A stretch of 64,000 nucleotides of DNA, from positions 1 through 64,000 of the forward strand of contig JBDWGM010000004.1 of assembly GCA_039975755.1 (NCBI GenBank). Direction: 5' to 3'. This document shows, piece by piece, positions 63,753-64,000 of this stretch. The stretch's first letter is position 1, and every line of letters starts with the position of its first letter. Made by a program: the position numbers and the translations under genes. The notes under the pieces were generated by a model. The model was given only the letters and a program-made list of their open reading frames with translations. It ran no database searches and was not told where the DNA came from. The DNA comes from JABSSA01 sp039975755. Its GTDB lineage: Bacteria > Pseudomonadota > Alphaproteobacteria > Rhodobacterales > Rhodobacteraceae.

Positions 63753-64000
63753 TTATTTAGGTAAAATTTCCTCTAGCTTTCTAAGATGATCAGCGACGCG
63801 GGCTTTGGTTTTTTCCAGGTCGCCTGCCTCCCAATCTCGAAGGCCTGTGCCTGCGGCCATGCCGCTGCGGCCTGCGTCTCGCATCTGTTGGAGGTACGGC
63901 GATGGTTCACCAGATGTCTCCAGATCAGACAAAACTTGATTATGGATATCTTGGGTCAGCTCCAAGCCGACAAGATCAGCGTTCTCGAGCGGCCCCAGAA
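63753..64000 (-). CDS. C-terminus of a 3-hydroxyacyl-CoA dehydrogenase-like protein (partial)
   Basis: The gene starts beyond the window end. The visible 82 residues begin LGPLENADLVGLELTQDIHN and end GMAAGTGLRDWEAGDLEKTK, typical of the C-terminal domain of 3-hydroxyacyl-CoA or carnitine dehydrogenases. The start codon at 63965 is within this frame and is only an internal methionine. Ends 23 bases before the binding protein start, so it belongs to the same operon as the Liv and BKACE genes. With BKACE, a carnitine-like dehydrogenation is conceivable. Confidence 0.75.
   Translation of the reverse strand, partial: LGPLENADLVGLELTQDIHNQVLSDLETSGEPSPYLQQMRDAGRSGMAAGTGLRDWEAGDLEKTKARVADHLRKLEEILPK

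Overview
The window looks like chromosomal DNA of a marine alphaproteobacterium of the Rhodobacteraceae (Roseobacter group). Supporting this are a Hint/RTX secreted protein, a frcBCA-type sugar importer, a fused OvoA, a second EF-G, an aconitase X, many ABC importers with overlapping genes, and moderate GC content. This placement comes from gene-family recognition; no search was run. I see no rRNA, tRNA, CRISPR array, prophage or intact insertion sequence. About 70 features are listed. Most genes lie in tightly packed operons with ATGA, TGATG or longer overlaps.

Layout. (1) 0-1.8 kb: the end of an unknown gene, a broken N-terminal piece of a Rieske ring-hydroxylating oxygenase, and a Hint/RTX protein. 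(2) 2.3-17.3 kb: a probable metal-homeostasis island. It holds an MFS transporter with a His-rich tail, a DUF2946 protein, a complete nickel/peptide-type ABC importer, an Rrf2 regulator divergent from a COG0523 (CobW/YciC-like) GTPase, then DUF1826, a small DUF6525-like protein, a second complete nickel/peptide-type ABC importer and an EamA transporter. A Zur-like palindrome lies in the Rrf2/COG0523 intergenic region. (3) 17.4-22.4 kb: a sulfatase coupled to a fused aconitase X, then an oppositely oriented class IV aminotransferase and an SDR. (4) 22.5-27.6 kb: MATE pump, OpgG, an alpha/beta hydrolase and an ankyrin protein. (5) 27.8-30.8 kb: frcBCA with a palindromic operator. (6) 31.3-35.8 kb: ovoA, a DCC-family protein and a DUF4166 oxidoreductase. 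(7) 35.9-43.2 kb: a LacI-controlled CUT1 sugar importer whose operon carries a GH63-like hydrolase, perhaps for glucosylglycerate or mannosylglycerate; one permease contains a DUF11-like periplasmic insert. (8) 43.4-46.0 kb: NAD salvage (NadM-Nudix and NadV). (9) 46.2-52 kb: GST, EF-G paralogue, DUF547 lipoprotein, lectin-like protein and DUF1499 protein. (10) 52.0-58.1 kb: TetR, a frameshifted membrane-fusion protein, an RND pump and a YHYH protein. (11) 58.2-64.0 kb: BKACE enzyme, a complete Liv-type importer and the end of a 3-hydroxyacyl-CoA dehydrogenase.

The genes suggest a nutrient-scavenging lifestyle: metal acquisition, compatible-solute and sugar uptake, beta-keto acid catabolism, thiol antioxidant synthesis and drug/metabolite efflux. 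The most interesting leads are the metal island with its Zur-like site, the GH63 importer operon with its perfect LacI operator, the DUF11-like insert in an ABC permease, the sulfatase-aconitase X pair, and the C-tract frameshift inside a Gly-Gly-Pro linker of the efflux adaptor.
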